Shown here in pieces: positions 9,118 to 18,215 of a DNA stretch of 64,000 bases. The translations under genes and the position numbers were made by a program. Below the pieces are notes generated by a model that made no database searches, was not told the DNA's origin, and saw only the letters and a list, made by a program, of their open reading frames with translations. How positions within the stretch are numbered: position 1 is the stretch's first letter; each line of letters starts with the position of its first letter. The DNA is from Polaribacter sp. MED152. GTDB lineage: Bacteria > Bacteroidota > Bacteroidia > Flavobacteriales > Flavobacteriaceae. The stretch is taken from contig NC_020830.1 of NCBI RefSeq assembly GCF_000152945.2, positions 186,001-250,000 of the forward strand, read 5' to 3'.

Positions 9118-9978
9118 TTAAAGGTACATATTTTTTATGAAATCACTAGAATTTTTCTTCTTTTCAATAACGTTAAAGGTTATCATTTTATTTTGAATGC
9201 GAGTTATTAAATTTTTTGTGATAGGTTTTTGGCTATTCCAATGAGTAATTTTTAGCCATTTTTGAATGTCTTCTAGTTTCTGCTTGTATCTCTTAGCCAA
9301 TGTTTTATCTATATTTGGTATGGCTTTGAAATTACTTGTTTTAGCATTAATTATTTTTAAAACTTTTTGAACTTCTTCAAAATTATTTTCTAATATTTCA
9401 TCTCTAACTGCAATTACAAAACAAGGCCAAGGAGTAGGGCAGTCATCTATTCTTCTAAAAACACCCTCATCTACCAAAGGTTTTGTGGTAAAATGCTCCC
9501 ACATAAAATAATCGGCTTCTCCATTTGTTAAAGCTTCAATACCCCCTTCTAAATTTTTAATCACTTTAAATTTTAGCTTTGATACATCCCAACCTTGATT
9601 ATAGGCATTTACAATGGCCATTAGGTGAGAGCCTGAGCCATACCTACTAATTGCAATAGTAGCATGTTCTAAATCAGCTATGGTTTTAAATTTAGATTTT
9701 GCACCCACATGAATACCCCAAACTAATGGTGATTTCACAAATGTTTGTACAATCTTAGAAGGATTTCCATTAGAAATATCCTTTATAATTCCTTCTGTTA
9801 ATACAATTGCAATATCTACAGTGCCTTCTCTAAGTGCTTTGCACATTTGACCTGTGCCTCCAGGATAATCTTGCCAACGTAAATTTATGTTGTGTTCTGT
9901 ATACTCTTTATTTTTAAGGGTTAAATACCAAGGATAATTGAAATGTTCAGGTACTCCACCAACTTTTAAATTCGTCAT
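9118..9978 (-). CDS. Cytoplasmic substrate-binding-like protein (PBP2 fold)
   Basis: 286 residues of the type 2 periplasmic-binding fold related to NMT1/TauA-like ligand binders (LKVGGVPEHFNYPWYLTLK, DYPGGTGQMCKALREG, TVDIAIVLTEG). Unlike transporter subunits it has no signal peptide and no ABC permease neighbours, which suits the Ca3427-like soluble binders of unknown ligand. Its gene abuts the nucleoside phosphorylase gene (stop of one next to start of the other), so they are probably co-transcribed. A pyrimidine-like or nucleoside-related ligand is only a guess from that linkage. Confidence 0.75.
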   Translation of the reverse strand: MTNLKVGGVPEHFNYPWYLTLKNKEYTEHNINLRWQDYPGGTGQMCKALREGTVDIAIVLTEGIIKDISNGNPSKIVQTFVKSPLVWGIHVGAKSKFKTIADLEHATIAISRYGSGSHLMAIVNAYNQGWDVSKLKFKVIKNLEGGIEALTNGEADYFMWEHFTTKPLVDEGVFRRIDDCPTPWPCFVIAVRDEILENNFEEVQKVLKIINAKTSNFKAIPNIDKTLAKRYKQKLEDIQKWLKITHWNSQKPITKNLITRIQNKMITFNVIEKKKNSSDFIKNMYL

Positions 9979-10848
9979 TTATTCAACTATTTTATCTAAG
10001 GTATAAACAATTAAATCCGCTACAACTTGTGCAGGTTTTTTACTAAAAGTACCATTTGCTCTATTTGCAATAATGGCATTCATAGATACAGCTTTATGGC
10101 CTAAAAGTTTAGAAAGTCCATAAATAGCAGAAGTTTCCATCTCTAAATTGGTAATTCTATTTCCTTCAAAATTAAAACTATCAATTTTACTATTTAAATT
10201 GGCATCTTGTAAGGCAAGTCTTAAAACTCTTCCTTGAGGACCATAAAAACCACCTGCAGTTGCTGTAATTCCTGTAAAAATGTCATCAGAAATAATTTTT
10301 TGAGCAAGTTCTTTGCTATTAGAAATAACTAAAGGTGCTGCTTTTTTAGGGCTCCAATTGGTTTGTTTTATAAAAGCATTCTCAATTTCTTGATGCGCTA
10401 TTTCGTCTATTTGGTATGCTTGTAACATTCCATTTAAATCTATAGCATGAGAGCTCAATAAAAAAGAATCTACAGGAATGTTAGCTTGTAAAGAGCCAGA
10501 AGTACCAATTCTTAAAATATTTAAAGCTGTATGATCTTCCTTTATCTCTCTTGTTTTAAAGTCGATATTTACCAAAGCATCTAATTCATTTAAAACAATA
10601 TCAATATTATCTGGCCCAATACCTGTAGACTGTACAGATAAACGTTTGCCTTTATAAAAACCAGTAGTTGTTTTAAATTCTCTTTTTTGCGTTGTAAATT
10701 CAATACTATCAAAATGTTGTGTAATTTGATCTACTCTGTCTTGATCTCCAACAAAAATAATATCATTTGAAATATGTTCTGGTCTTAAATTAAGATGATA
10801 AATACTTCCATCAGGATTTAAGATTAATTCAGATTCTTTTATAGGCAT
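9979..10848 (-). CDS. Nucleoside phosphorylase (uridine phosphorylase-like)
   Basis: Phosphorolytic cleavage of a nucleoside to base and ribose-1-phosphate (salvage). 289 residues, NP-I fold: phosphate-site residues in FVGDQDRV, the GTSGSLQ loop, the NLEMETSAIYGLSKLLGHKA motif that holds the ribose-binding glutamate and methionine, and a late NRANGTFSKKP loop. It is cytoplasmic. It lies in a tight minus-strand run (DUF1835 gene, this gene, binding protein) with no gaps between stop and start codons, indicating an operon. Confidence 0.88.
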   Translation of the reverse strand: MPIKESELILNPDGSIYHLNLRPEHISNDIIFVGDQDRVDQITQHFDSIEFTTQKREFKTTTGFYKGKRLSVQSTGIGPDNIDIVLNELDALVNIDFKTREIKEDHTALNILRIGTSGSLQANIPVDSFLLSSHAIDLNGMLQAYQIDEIAHQEIENAFIKQTNWSPKKAAPLVISNSKELAQKIISDDIFTGITATAGGFYGPQGRVLRLALQDANLNSKIDSFNFEGNRITNLEMETSAIYGLSKLLGHKAVSMNAIIANRANGTFSKKPAQVVADLIVYTLDKIVE

Positions 10849-11790
10849 TTAAGAGGTAATTTGTAAAAGCTTATTTGCTTTGTTGTAATGCAAAAAGCTA
10901 TATTTTTTAGTACCACCAAGATAAGAATTGTCATTTCTTAATTGGGCGTAATAATTTATTTGATTTTCTAAAACCTGTTTTCCTTTTTTGCTTATTTTGA
11001 TTGGATTAAAAGAGGAAAAAAGACTTTTTAATTCATTAATGCTATTCGCATATTGGATATCACCAAAACCATAATCGTTTTGTTTTAATAGTTCACCTAC
11101 TAATTTATCTTTAGATTTAGGTAACTTTTTGGCTGCAGTATTAAGAATTCTATTTTCAACTTCATTTAATCCATTTTCAACAGAAGGAAAACGTTTTAAA
11201 TGCATTTCTATAGCTGATGCTAAATATTGAAAAGGAGAGTTGCTTTTTATTTTATAGAATGTTTCTAATCTTAAAGGAGAATCTGAACAATACAATTGCC
11301 AAATATAATCTGCATAGGCAATATCATCATCTGTGAGTGAAATTCTTTTAGTAAAATGATTCTGTATTTGATTTTCATTTAAATCTACTAATGAAAACAT
11401 CTTTTTTGAATTGCCTACTTTACCACTACAAACTAAAGAAATATGATAACCCTTTCTATAACGTTTTAACCAACTTAAAACTGCAATCATATTAATTTGA
11501 CAGAACAAATCGTACTCAAACCACAACACAATTTCTGTATGATCTTTTTTGTTACATAGCGCTCTATATTCTTTGAGGGTATAATCAATAAATTTTTTCT
11601 TACTTACATTATATGATGATTTTAGAAATTGAAATCTGTTTTTCCAAAAAGATTCGCTTCCCACATCTGTAGTAGTTTTACCTTCACAAAGCATTTCTCT
11701 CCAAGTAATAAATTCACCCGAAAACTGTAAACTTTTTAGATAATTTGTTGTGCTATCACCATTGGTAATATGTAAAATTGATGCCCCCAT
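10849..11790 (-). CDS. DUF1835 domain-containing protein
   Basis: 313 residues beginning MGASILHITNGDSTTNYLKS, the DUF1835 signature, with the typical second block VLWFEYDLFCQINM and HISLVC in the first half and a helical C-terminal half. It has no signal peptide or membrane segment. The function is unknown; family members often sit near regulators. It is the first gene of a compact operon with the nucleoside phosphorylase and the binding-like protein. Confidence 0.85.
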   Translation of the reverse strand: MGASILHITNGDSTTNYLKSLQFSGEFITWREMLCEGKTTTDVGSESFWKNRFQFLKSSYNVSKKKFIDYTLKEYRALCNKKDHTEIVLWFEYDLFCQINMIAVLSWLKRYRKGYHISLVCSGKVGNSKKMFSLVDLNENQIQNHFTKRISLTDDDIAYADYIWQLYCSDSPLRLETFYKIKSNSPFQYLASAIEMHLKRFPSVENGLNEVENRILNTAAKKLPKSKDKLVGELLKQNDYGFGDIQYANSINELKSLFSSFNPIKISKKGKQVLENQINYYAQLRNDNSYLGGTKKYSFLHYNKANKLLQITS

Positions 11791-11831
11791 AATTTAATAA
11801 CAAAAAATTTTAAATTTTGTTGTAGGAATTT

Positions 11832-12155
11832 TTAACCTCCAACTCGTTTTACATTAAATCCTTTTTCTTTTAACATAGCCATTATTTTGTCTCTATAATC
11901 ACCCTGAATGATTATTTTATCATCCTTAAAACTACCACCAACAGAAAGTTTCTTTTTAATTTCTTTGGCTAATTGTTTAAAATCTGATGTTGCACCAGTA
12001 TAACCATCTAAAATGGTTATTGGCTTTCCTTTTCTTTTTTCGTACTTGCAAAGTATTGGGTCTTCTTGCAACCAAATATTCGACTTTTCTTTTGGAGGAT
12101 CAGGGGTTTCTTGATGTTCTGGAAATAAGTTTTTTAGTTGATCTTTTAAATCCAT
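11832..12155 (-). CDS. SUI1/eIF1-like translation factor (YciH family)
   Basis: 107 residues. The N-terminal 45 residues are a linker rich in E, K and P; the rest is the SUI1 fold (GKPITILDGYTGATSDFKQL, KKLSVGGSFKDDKIIIQGDY, MLKEKGFNVKRVGG). Family members bind the small ribosomal subunit and increase initiation fidelity. It is cytoplasmic. It lies 41 bases upstream of the DUF1835 gene on the same strand. Confidence 0.93.
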   Translation of the reverse strand: MDLKDQLKNLFPEHQETPDPPKEKSNIWLQEDPILCKYEKRKGKPITILDGYTGATSDFKQLAKEIKKKLSVGGSFKDDKIIIQGDYRDKIMAMLKEKGFNVKRVGG

Positions 12156-12188
12156 GTTTCAATGATTATCAGCGTAAATTTCTGAAAT

Positions 12189-13136
12189 TTATTTTTTAAG
12201 TCCTAATTCTTTTAAACGCTCATCTAAAAACTCACCAGCTGTAATATCTTCGAATTTTTTAGGATTATCTTCATCTATGCAATTTTCTAAAACATCTAAT
12301 TTCATATCTGAAACAGGGTGCATAAAAAATGGAATTGAATAACGTGAAGTACCCCATAATTCTTTTGGAGGATTTGTTACTCTATGAATTGTTGATTTTA
12401 ATTTATTATTACTATGTCTAGATAGCATGTCACCAACATTTATCATCAATTCATCTGGTTCAGCCATTGCGTCTATCCATTCACCTTCATGATTTTGCAC
12501 TTGTAAGCCTTTACCTTGTGCACCCATTAAAAGTGTAATTAAATTAATATCTCCATGTGCAGCAGCTCTTTCAGCTCCTTTTGGTTCAGTTTCTATGGGT
12601 GGATAATGAATTGGTCTTAAAATACTATTACCATTTTTTATGTAATTGTCAAAATACGTTTCTTCTAAACCTAAGTGTAAAGCTAAAGATCTTAACACGT
12701 ACTTTGCAGTTTTCTCTAACATTTGATAAGTTTCTTTACCAATTTTATTAAAGTTTTCTAACTCTTCTACAATTACATTTTCTGGATATTCATTGGCGTA
12801 TTTAGAGTCTTTATCTACATACTGACCAAAATGCCAAAACTCTTTTAAATCGCCTTCTTTTTTACCTTTTGCAGATTCTTTACCAAAAGATACATAACCT
12901 CTCTGACCACCAATTCCTGGAATTTCGTATTTTTCCTTAACCTCTGTAGGTAAATTGAAAAAGTTTTTAATTTCTTTATAAAGATTGTCTACTAAATTAT
13001 CATCTAAAAAATGACCTTTGAGAGCTACAAAACCTATATTTTCATATGCATGACCAATTTCATCAATAAATTTTTGCTTGCGTGATTCATCATCAGATAA
13101 AAAATCGGCTAAATTAACGCTTGGTATTTTATTCAT
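12189..13136 (-). CDS. Isopenicillin N synthase-like 2-oxoglutarate/Fe(II) oxygenase
   Basis: 315-residue cytoplasmic dioxygenase of the DIOX_N plus 2OG-FeII_Oxy architecture. The N-terminal half has IPSVNLADFLSDDESRKQKF and GIGGQRGYVSFGKE. The catalytic half has the iron ligands HGDINL (HxD) and, downstream, STIHRVTNPP, followed by RYSIPFF with the cosubstrate arginine and serine. The substrate is unknown; such stand-alone homologues are widespread in marine flavobacteria. It sits alone with about 120 featureless bases upstream. Confidence 0.88.
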   Translation of the reverse strand: MNKIPSVNLADFLSDDESRKQKFIDEIGHAYENIGFVALKGHFLDDNLVDNLYKEIKNFFNLPTEVKEKYEIPGIGGQRGYVSFGKESAKGKKEGDLKEFWHFGQYVDKDSKYANEYPENVIVEELENFNKIGKETYQMLEKTAKYVLRSLALHLGLEETYFDNYIKNGNSILRPIHYPPIETEPKGAERAAAHGDINLITLLMGAQGKGLQVQNHEGEWIDAMAEPDELMINVGDMLSRHSNNKLKSTIHRVTNPPKELWGTSRYSIPFFMHPVSDMKLDVLENCIDEDNPKKFEDITAGEFLDERLKELGLKK

Positions 13137-13257
13137 TCTATTTAATTTTTACTAAAAAGAGATTTTAAAGTTACAAAAAAAGTTAATAAGTATGCACGAA
13201 TGCAACCATAACAATTTTGAACGTATTATTTGTGATGTTTACTTTCTAAAATGGAAA

Positions 13258-13971
13258 TTATTTTTTTGAAAACGGAATTAAATAGCTAATAGTATAGTTA
13301 AATCCGAAGCCAGTTCCACTATCAAAGATTCTATTAAACCCTGGTGCATATAAAGTTTTAAAACCTTCTTGCTCTTTTACACTTATCATAATTTTATAGC
13401 TAAGGCTAAAACCAACAAATAAATTGTTAAAGGTTTCTACTTTTGCACCTACCATAAATTCAGACCAGTGAGCATTTAAATCTGCAGTTGTGTTGGGTGT
13501 AAAAGTGTTTGCAGGAAAATATTCATTGCTAATATTAGGTGTATAACTATTTAGAGTTTGTTCAAATAAACTAAAGCCATATCTAAATCCTACAAAAATT
13601 TCGTTATTCATATCTAACCAATTTTCGTAAGCGTTGTAATTAAATCCTAAACGCATATAACTACCTTTTGCTCTAGAGTTGCTGTAATCTTCTTGGTTAG
13701 TTTCATCTTCATAACCAAGTTCTGCAGCAATGTAAAATCGTTTAGAAATTCTGTAATCTCCTACAAATTCTAAACCTGAGTTATAAAAACCGTCTACAGC
13801 AGATTTAATAGGTTTGCTAATATCTAAACCCAAACGTAAACCGTACGCAGTTTTGTAAGTAATAGAGTCTTTCTCTAAGTCAGTTTGTAAGGGTTCCGTT
13901 TCTTGGGCAAAACCACTTACAAAAACGAAAAATAGAAATAGGCTAATGATATATTTGTACATGAGCTTCAT
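13258..13971 (-). CDS. DUF6048 family outer-membrane-like protein
   Basis: 237 residues with a signal peptide (MKLMYKYIISLFLFFVFVSGFAQ). The mature part is a beta-rich, porin-like sequence (FVGDYRISKRFYIAAELGYEDE, LRLGLDISKPIKSAVDGF, FGFNYTISYLIPFSKK) ending in an aromatic-rich C terminus, as expected for a small outer-membrane barrel. It overlaps the DUF6452 gene by 29 bases. The DUF6452-DUF6048 pair next to rlmD is a recurrent flavobacterial arrangement. The function is unknown. Confidence 0.83.
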   Translation of the reverse strand: MKLMYKYIISLFLFFVFVSGFAQETEPLQTDLEKDSITYKTAYGLRLGLDISKPIKSAVDGFYNSGLEFVGDYRISKRFYIAAELGYEDETNQEDYSNSRAKGSYMRLGFNYNAYENWLDMNNEIFVGFRYGFSLFEQTLNSYTPNISNEYFPANTFTPNTTADLNAHWSEFMVGAKVETFNNLFVGFSLSYKIMISVKEQEGFKTLYAPGFNRIFDSGTGFGFNYTISYLIPFSKK

Positions 13972-14398
13972 TTTGGTTTTCTATAGTGGTTAAATTGCTT
14001 GGTTCAAAATCGGTTATCCAAGTATTGTCTGATGTAAAATTAACATCATTAAAAATTACTTTAAAGCCACAAGATCTTGATACAAAATCGTTTTCTGTGG
14101 TATATTGAATCGTAAACTGATTTACAACGTTATTTTTAGAAAAATTATACACTGTTTCTGTAGCTGCTGAATTTAAAGGTATAAAAAGTGAGTCTAAACT
14201 AGCGTTTATAAATAGACTGTCTTTACCTTCTGCCCAAACATATAAATTATCTACTGTTTTTACAGATTCTCTATTGGTATCGTCATAAAAACGTAAAATT
14301 AGTTTAGGTGTTACAGGGTTCTGAGTACAAAAATCATCTTTTTCGCAACTCAGAAATGTAAAAATTATTAAGCTTAAAAAAACAAATGTTTTTCTCAT
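13943..14398 (-). CDS. DUF6452 family lipoprotein
   Basis: 151 residues with lipoprotein signal MRKTFVFLSLIIFTFLSC, followed by EKDDFCTQNPVTPKLILRFYD, a conserved start for this family. It is predicted to be lipid-anchored, and beta-rich. Its 3' end overlaps the start of the DUF6048 gene, so translation is probably coupled and the two products may act together at the outer membrane. It lies next to the pterin dehydratase and rlmD genes on the same strand. Confidence 0.83.
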   Translation of the reverse strand: MRKTFVFLSLIIFTFLSCEKDDFCTQNPVTPKLILRFYDDTNRESVKTVDNLYVWAEGKDSLFINASLDSLFIPLNSAATETVYNFSKNNVVNQFTIQYTTENDFVSRSCGFKVIFNDVNFTSDNTWITDFEPSNLTTIENQNEAHVQIYH

Positions 14399-14399
14399 A

Positions 14400-14690
14400 T
14401 TATTCTTCTACTTCTACAATTTTGTTGATGGCTTCTAACAATTTAAAATCTAATTCAGTAACACCATCAGCATCATGAGTAGTTAAAGTAATATCTAAAG
14501 TATTGTAAACATTAGACCATTCTGGATGATGATTTAACGCTTCACATTCAAATGCAATTCTATTCATGGCAGACATACAGTCTTTAAAGTTTTCAAATTC
14601 AAAATCGGTATGCAAAGCGTCTTCGTAAAATTCCCAATCTGGATAGTTTTCTAATCTTGAGTAAATTTCTTTTTCAGTAAGTTTTATCAT
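14400..14690 (-). CDS. phhB: 4a-hydroxytetrahydrobiopterin dehydratase
   Basis: Dehydrates the 4a-hydroxypterin product of aromatic amino acid hydroxylases so it can be recycled; the same fold is DCoH. 96 residues with the active-site block EALNHHPEWSNVYNTLDITLTTHDADGVT (catalytic histidines HH and a third H). It is cytoplasmic. One base separates it from the DUF6452 gene downstream. No phenylalanine hydroxylase is seen in the window. Confidence 0.93.
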   Translation of the reverse strand: MIKLTEKEIYSRLENYPDWEFYEDALHTDFEFENFKDCMSAMNRIAFECEALNHHPEWSNVYNTLDITLTTHDADGVTELDFKLLEAINKIVEVEE

Positions 14691-14757
14691 GATGTTATTT
14701 TTAATTGCTAAAATAAAATGATTTTATGTAAATAACTGTTAAACAAATCAAGTAATT

Positions 14758-16209
14758 CTATCTATCAAACAAAACTACAGTTTCTATATGTGCAGTATGA
14801 GGAAATTGATCTACCAAGCTAATTTTTTTAATTTCATAGCCAGCCTCTCTTAACAATTCTGTGTCTCTTGCTTGTGTTGCTGGGTTGCAAGATACATAAA
14901 CCATTCTGTCAGCATTTAAATTTATAATTTTTTGCAAAGTTTTTGGCATAATTCCAGCTCTTGCAGGATCTAAAATAATTGTTTTAATTTTATCTTGATA
15001 TTCAGGATGTTGAGTTAAAAACTTACCAACATCTGCAGCATAAAATTTTAAACCTTCTATATTATTTCTTTTTGCATTTTCTTTAGCATCTTCAATTGCA
15101 GAAGCAACAATATCAACCCCAACAATTTTAGCATTTTCACTTTTAGAAGCTACTATTTGACCAATTGTACCTGTACCACAAAATAAATCCATAACAACTG
15201 TGTTGTCTACTTTAGATTTATCCTCTAAAACGTAATCTACTACTTTAGAGTATAGTTTTTCTGCGGATTTTGGATTGGTTTGAAAAAAGCTTTTCATGCT
15301 AATTTCAAAATTAAGGCCTAAAAGTTCCTCAACGATTTTATCTTTACCAAATACCAATTCTATACTTCCAGATGTTGCAATGGTTCTATCACCAACTTCA
15401 TCGTTAATAGTATGTAACAAACCAGCCACTCTATCTCCAAAAAGATCCACTAAAAAGCTAGCAAATTTATTCAGATCGAATTTTGGTAAATCATAAGAAG
15501 TAGTTACTAAATTGAATAACAGTTTATTGGTTTTGAATGATTTTCTAACTACGAAATACCTAAAAAAACCATCTTTTCTTGGCCCATGCCAAGGAGCTAA
15601 ACCAGTATCAAAACAATATTTACGTATGGTTTTTAAATGGTCTTCAAATTCTTTATCAAATAAACCAGAATCTTTTTCTAGATTATCTCCCATCCACCAA
15701 ACTCCACGTCTTTTAAAACCAAGAGTAAACTCATCTTTATCTCTTTTTGCAACTCTATCATAACCAATTGCAGAAAAACCATATTCCATTTTATTTCTGT
15801 AATGAAATACGTTTGGTGATGTTATAAATTCATCAAATAAATCTTCGATGTTTTCGACTTTACCAATTCTTTTAAAAAGAGATAATGTACTTTCTTTTTT
15901 ATACTGATGTTGTAATTCAATAGGCAATTGAATGTAAGGTGCTCCAGGTATGTCTTGAAAAGGTACTTCTACCTCATTTTCAGAAGGAACTAAAACATCA
16001 ATTAATTTGGCTTCAGCATATTTTTTGCTCGATTTTTTAATCTGTGCTTTTACTAATTGCCCAGGCAATGTATTTGGCACGAAAACAACAAAACTACCTT
16101 CTTCAGAATGAATTCTTGCTATTCCTTTTCCTCCAAAAGCATAATCTTCAATTTTAAGCTCTAAAACCTGATTTCTCTTTACAAATTTGTTTCGTTCTCT
16201 TCTTGGCAT
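14758..16209 (-). CDS. rlmD: 23S rRNA (uracil-5-)-methyltransferase RlmD
   Basis: SAM-dependent methylation of 23S rRNA uracil. 483 residues: N-terminal TRAM domain (KIEDYAFGGKGIARI) then the TrmA/RumA methyltransferase with VVMDLFCGTGTIGQI (SAM binding), IILDPARAGI and the catalytic cysteine motif VYVSCNPATQARD. The four-cysteine iron-sulfur cluster of E. coli RlmD is not obvious, as in many Bacteroidota homologues. A minus-strand -7 box lies 19 bases upstream of the start. Confidence 0.92.
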   Translation of the reverse strand: MPRRERNKFVKRNQVLELKIEDYAFGGKGIARIHSEEGSFVVFVPNTLPGQLVKAQIKKSSKKYAEAKLIDVLVPSENEVEVPFQDIPGAPYIQLPIELQHQYKKESTLSLFKRIGKVENIEDLFDEFITSPNVFHYRNKMEYGFSAIGYDRVAKRDKDEFTLGFKRRGVWWMGDNLEKDSGLFDKEFEDHLKTIRKYCFDTGLAPWHGPRKDGFFRYFVVRKSFKTNKLLFNLVTTSYDLPKFDLNKFASFLVDLFGDRVAGLLHTINDEVGDRTIATSGSIELVFGKDKIVEELLGLNFEISMKSFFQTNPKSAEKLYSKVVDYVLEDKSKVDNTVVMDLFCGTGTIGQIVASKSENAKIVGVDIVASAIEDAKENAKRNNIEGLKFYAADVGKFLTQHPEYQDKIKTIILDPARAGIMPKTLQKIINLNADRMVYVSCNPATQARDTELLREAGYEIKKISLVDQFPHTAHIETVVLFDR

Positions 16210-16227
16210 TCTAAATTATTTGGATTG

Positions 16228-16235
16228 CAAAATTA
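16228..16235 (-). promoter_or_regulatory. -7 box (CAAAATTA on plus) for rlmD
   Basis: Reverse complement TAATTTTG fits TAnnTTTG 19 bases before the rlmD ATG. No clean -33 TTG is visible. Confidence 0.45.
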
Positions 16236-16266
16236 GGAAAATTGAACACTATTTAGATTAATTTCT

Positions 16267-16274
16267 TATTTTTG
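16267..16274 (+). promoter_or_regulatory. -7 box TATTTTTG for rocD
   Basis: Matches TAnnTTTG with an upstream TTG at 16242-16244 (22-base spacing). It lies about 117 bases before the rocD ATG, implying a leader of about 110 nt for which I see no clear structure. Confidence 0.45.
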
Positions 16275-16391
16275 TTTTTCTTCGAGGATGATTTCTTTCC
16301 CACGCTGAATTTCTGGTCAAAATTATTTAGACTTCAGAAGGATAAAGGTAGAACAGGAATGTTTTTAGTATAAACATTTAAATAAATTAAA

Positions 16392-17672
16392 ATGGCTGTT
16401 TTAGACAAGTTAACATCGCAACAAGCGATTGAATTAGAAAACAAATATGGTGCTCATAATTATCATCCACTACCTGTAGTTTTAAGTAGAGGAGAAGGGG
16501 TACATGTTTGGGATGTAGAAGGTAAAAAGTATTACGATTTTCTTTCTGCATATTCTGCAGTAAACCAAGGGCATTGTCATCCTAAAATTGTAGATGCAAT
16601 GACCAATCAAGCCAAAACATTAAGCTTAACATCTAGAGCATTTTATAATGATATGCTTGGTAGATATGAAAAATTTGCCTCAGAATATTTTGGTTTCGAT
16701 AAATTGTTACCAATGAATACTGGTGCAGAAGCTGTAGAAACAGCTTTAAAAATTGCAAGAAAATGGGCGTATGAAGTAAAAGGAATTGATGAAAATAAAG
16801 CAGAAATTATTGTCTGCGAAAATAATTTTCATGGTAGAACAACTACTATAATTTCTTTTTCTAATGATCCTGTTGCAAGAAAAAACTTTGGTCCTTACAC
16901 TAAAGGATTTTTAAAAATTGAATATGACAATCTTCAAGAATTGCAAGAAGCCCTTGAAAGTAGTAATAACATAGCAGCATTTTTGGTAGAACCTATTCAA
17001 GGTGAAGCTGGTGTATATGTACCATCTGAAGGTTATTTGGCAGCAGCTAAAAAAATGTGTGAAGATCATAATGTATTGTTCATTGCAGATGAAGTACAAA
17101 CAGGTATTGCAAGAACTGGTAGGTTATTAGCAACTTGTGGTAATTGTACTTGTGAAGATAAAAACTGTTCTGGAACACCAGAAGTAAAACCAGATATCTT
17201 AATATTAGGTAAAGCATTAAGTGGTGGTGCCTATCCTGTTTCTGCTGTTTTGGCAGACGATGCTATAATGAATGTAATTAGACCTGGAAATCATGGTTCT
17301 ACATTTGGTGGTAATCCTATTGCTGCTGCTGTAGCAATGGCTGCATTAGAGGTAGTTGCTGATGAAAGATTAGCAATTAATGCTGATAAATTAGGGAATA
17401 TTTTTAGAGCAGAATTAACTGAGTTTTGTAAAGAAAACGATTTGGTAAAATCAGTTAGAGGTAAAGGTTTGTTAAATGCTATTTTAATAAACGATACAGA
17501 AGATAGCTCTACTGCTTGGGATATTTGTATTAAACTAAGAGATAATGGTTTATTAGCCAAGCCAACTCATGGCAATATTATTCGTTTTGCTCCACCTTTG
17601 GTAATGAATGAAGAGCAATTAAGAGAATGCATACAAATTATAAAAACTACTATTTCTGAATTTGAGAAATAG
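16392..17672 (+). CDS. rocD: Ornithine--oxo-acid transaminase
   Basis: PLP-dependent conversion of ornithine to glutamate semialdehyde in arginine catabolism. 426 residues, class III aminotransferase: [51 protein letters not shown] and the PLP lysine in [14 protein letters not shown]. An unusual insertion with four cysteines (Cys249, 252, 254, 259; spacing CxxCxCx4C) lies just before the PLP-lysine strand. It is monocistronic: a promoter-like box upstream and a strong terminator downstream. Confidence 0.94.
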   Translation: MAVLDKLTSQQAIELENKYGAHNYHPLPVVLSRGEGVHVWDVEGKKYYDFLSAYSAVNQGHCHPKIVDAMTNQAKTLSLTSRAFYNDMLGRYEKFASEYFGFDKLLPMNTGAEAVETALKIARKWAYEVKGIDENKAEIIVCENNFHGRTTTIISFSNDPVARKNFGPYTKGFLKIEYDNLQELQEALESSNNIAAFLVEPIQGEAGVYVPSEGYLAAAKKMCEDHNVLFIADEVQTGIARTGRLLATCGNCTCEDKNCSGTPEVKPDILILGKALSGGAYPVSAVLADDAIMNVIRPGNHGSTFGGNPIAAAVAMAALEVVADERLAINADKLGNIFRAELTEFCKENDLVKSVRGKGLLNAILINDTEDSSTAWDICIKLRDNGLLAKPTHGNIIRFAPPLVMNEEQLRECIQIIKTTISEFEK

Positions 17673-17691
17673 AGAATAGTTATTTCTTTAT

Positions 17692-17728
17692 AAAGCCATG
17701 ATTTTAAATTTTTAAATCATGGCTTTTT
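17692..17728 (+). terminator. Intrinsic terminator after rocD
   Basis: Stem AAAGCCATGATTT / AAATCATGGCTTT followed by a T run, 20 bases after the rocD stop. Confidence 0.85.
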
Positions 17729-17730
17729 TT

Positions 17731-17738
17731 TATTTTTG
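17731..17738 (+). promoter_or_regulatory. -7 box TATTTTTG
   Basis: TAnnTTTG match 21 bases before the ATG at 17760. It overlaps the TTG at 17736 that could be mistaken for a start codon; this argues for the ATG at 17760 as the real start of the next gene. Confidence 0.55.
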
Positions 17739-17759
17739 TTAGAAACTAAATTTATTTTC

Positions 17760-18212
17760 ATGAAAGCACACAACCCAATTACCCAATTAGAACAATTAGT
17801 TTTAACTTCTGATGCTAAACGATTTTTAAAGGAAACTGCAGGTTGGGCTTTCTTTATAGCAATATTAGGAATTATAGGTATTGCGTTTATGTTAATAGTT
17901 GGTTTAGTTTCCTTTTTTGCCTTAGATGCAATGCCTGAGGCAACTCAAGCTCAATTACCTTTTGATATGGGCTTAGCAATGGGTATCTTTTATTTGGTAA
18001 TGGCATTATTGTATATTTTTCCTGTATACTATTTATTTCAGTTTTCTAATAAACTGAAAAAAGCATTAGCAAGTAAAAACGATGAAGTTTTAGCCAATGC
18101 TTTTGAGATGTTAAAGTCCCATTATAAGTACATAGGAGTGCTATTTATCATTGTCATATCACTGAATATACTAAGTGTAATTGCAGTAGCTTTAGGCGCT
18201 TTTGCAATTTAA
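17760..18212 (+). CDS. DUF5362 family membrane protein
   Basis: 150 residues from the ATG at 17760 (MKAHNPITQLEQLVLTSDAKRF). There are three predicted membrane helices: around GWAFFIAILGIIGIAFMLIV, MGIFYLVMALLYIFPVYYLF and YIGVLFIIVISLNILSVIAV, with a short cytosolic loop KKALASKNDEVLANAFEMLK. It matches the DUF5362 pattern. The function is unknown. The -7 box just upstream supports this start. It converges with the AsmA-like gene with only 3 bases between stop codons. Confidence 0.8.
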   Translation: MKAHNPITQLEQLVLTSDAKRFLKETAGWAFFIAILGIIGIAFMLIVGLVSFFALDAMPEATQAQLPFDMGLAMGIFYLVMALLYIFPVYYLFQFSNKLKKALASKNDEVLANAFEMLKSHYKYIGVLFIIVISLNILSVIAVALGAFAI

Positions 18213-18215
18213 TAT

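Noticed and set aside
17736..17759. TTG start for the DUF5362 gene
   Set aside because: The TTG overlaps a TATTTTTG -7 box; the ATG at 17760 lies at a normal distance.
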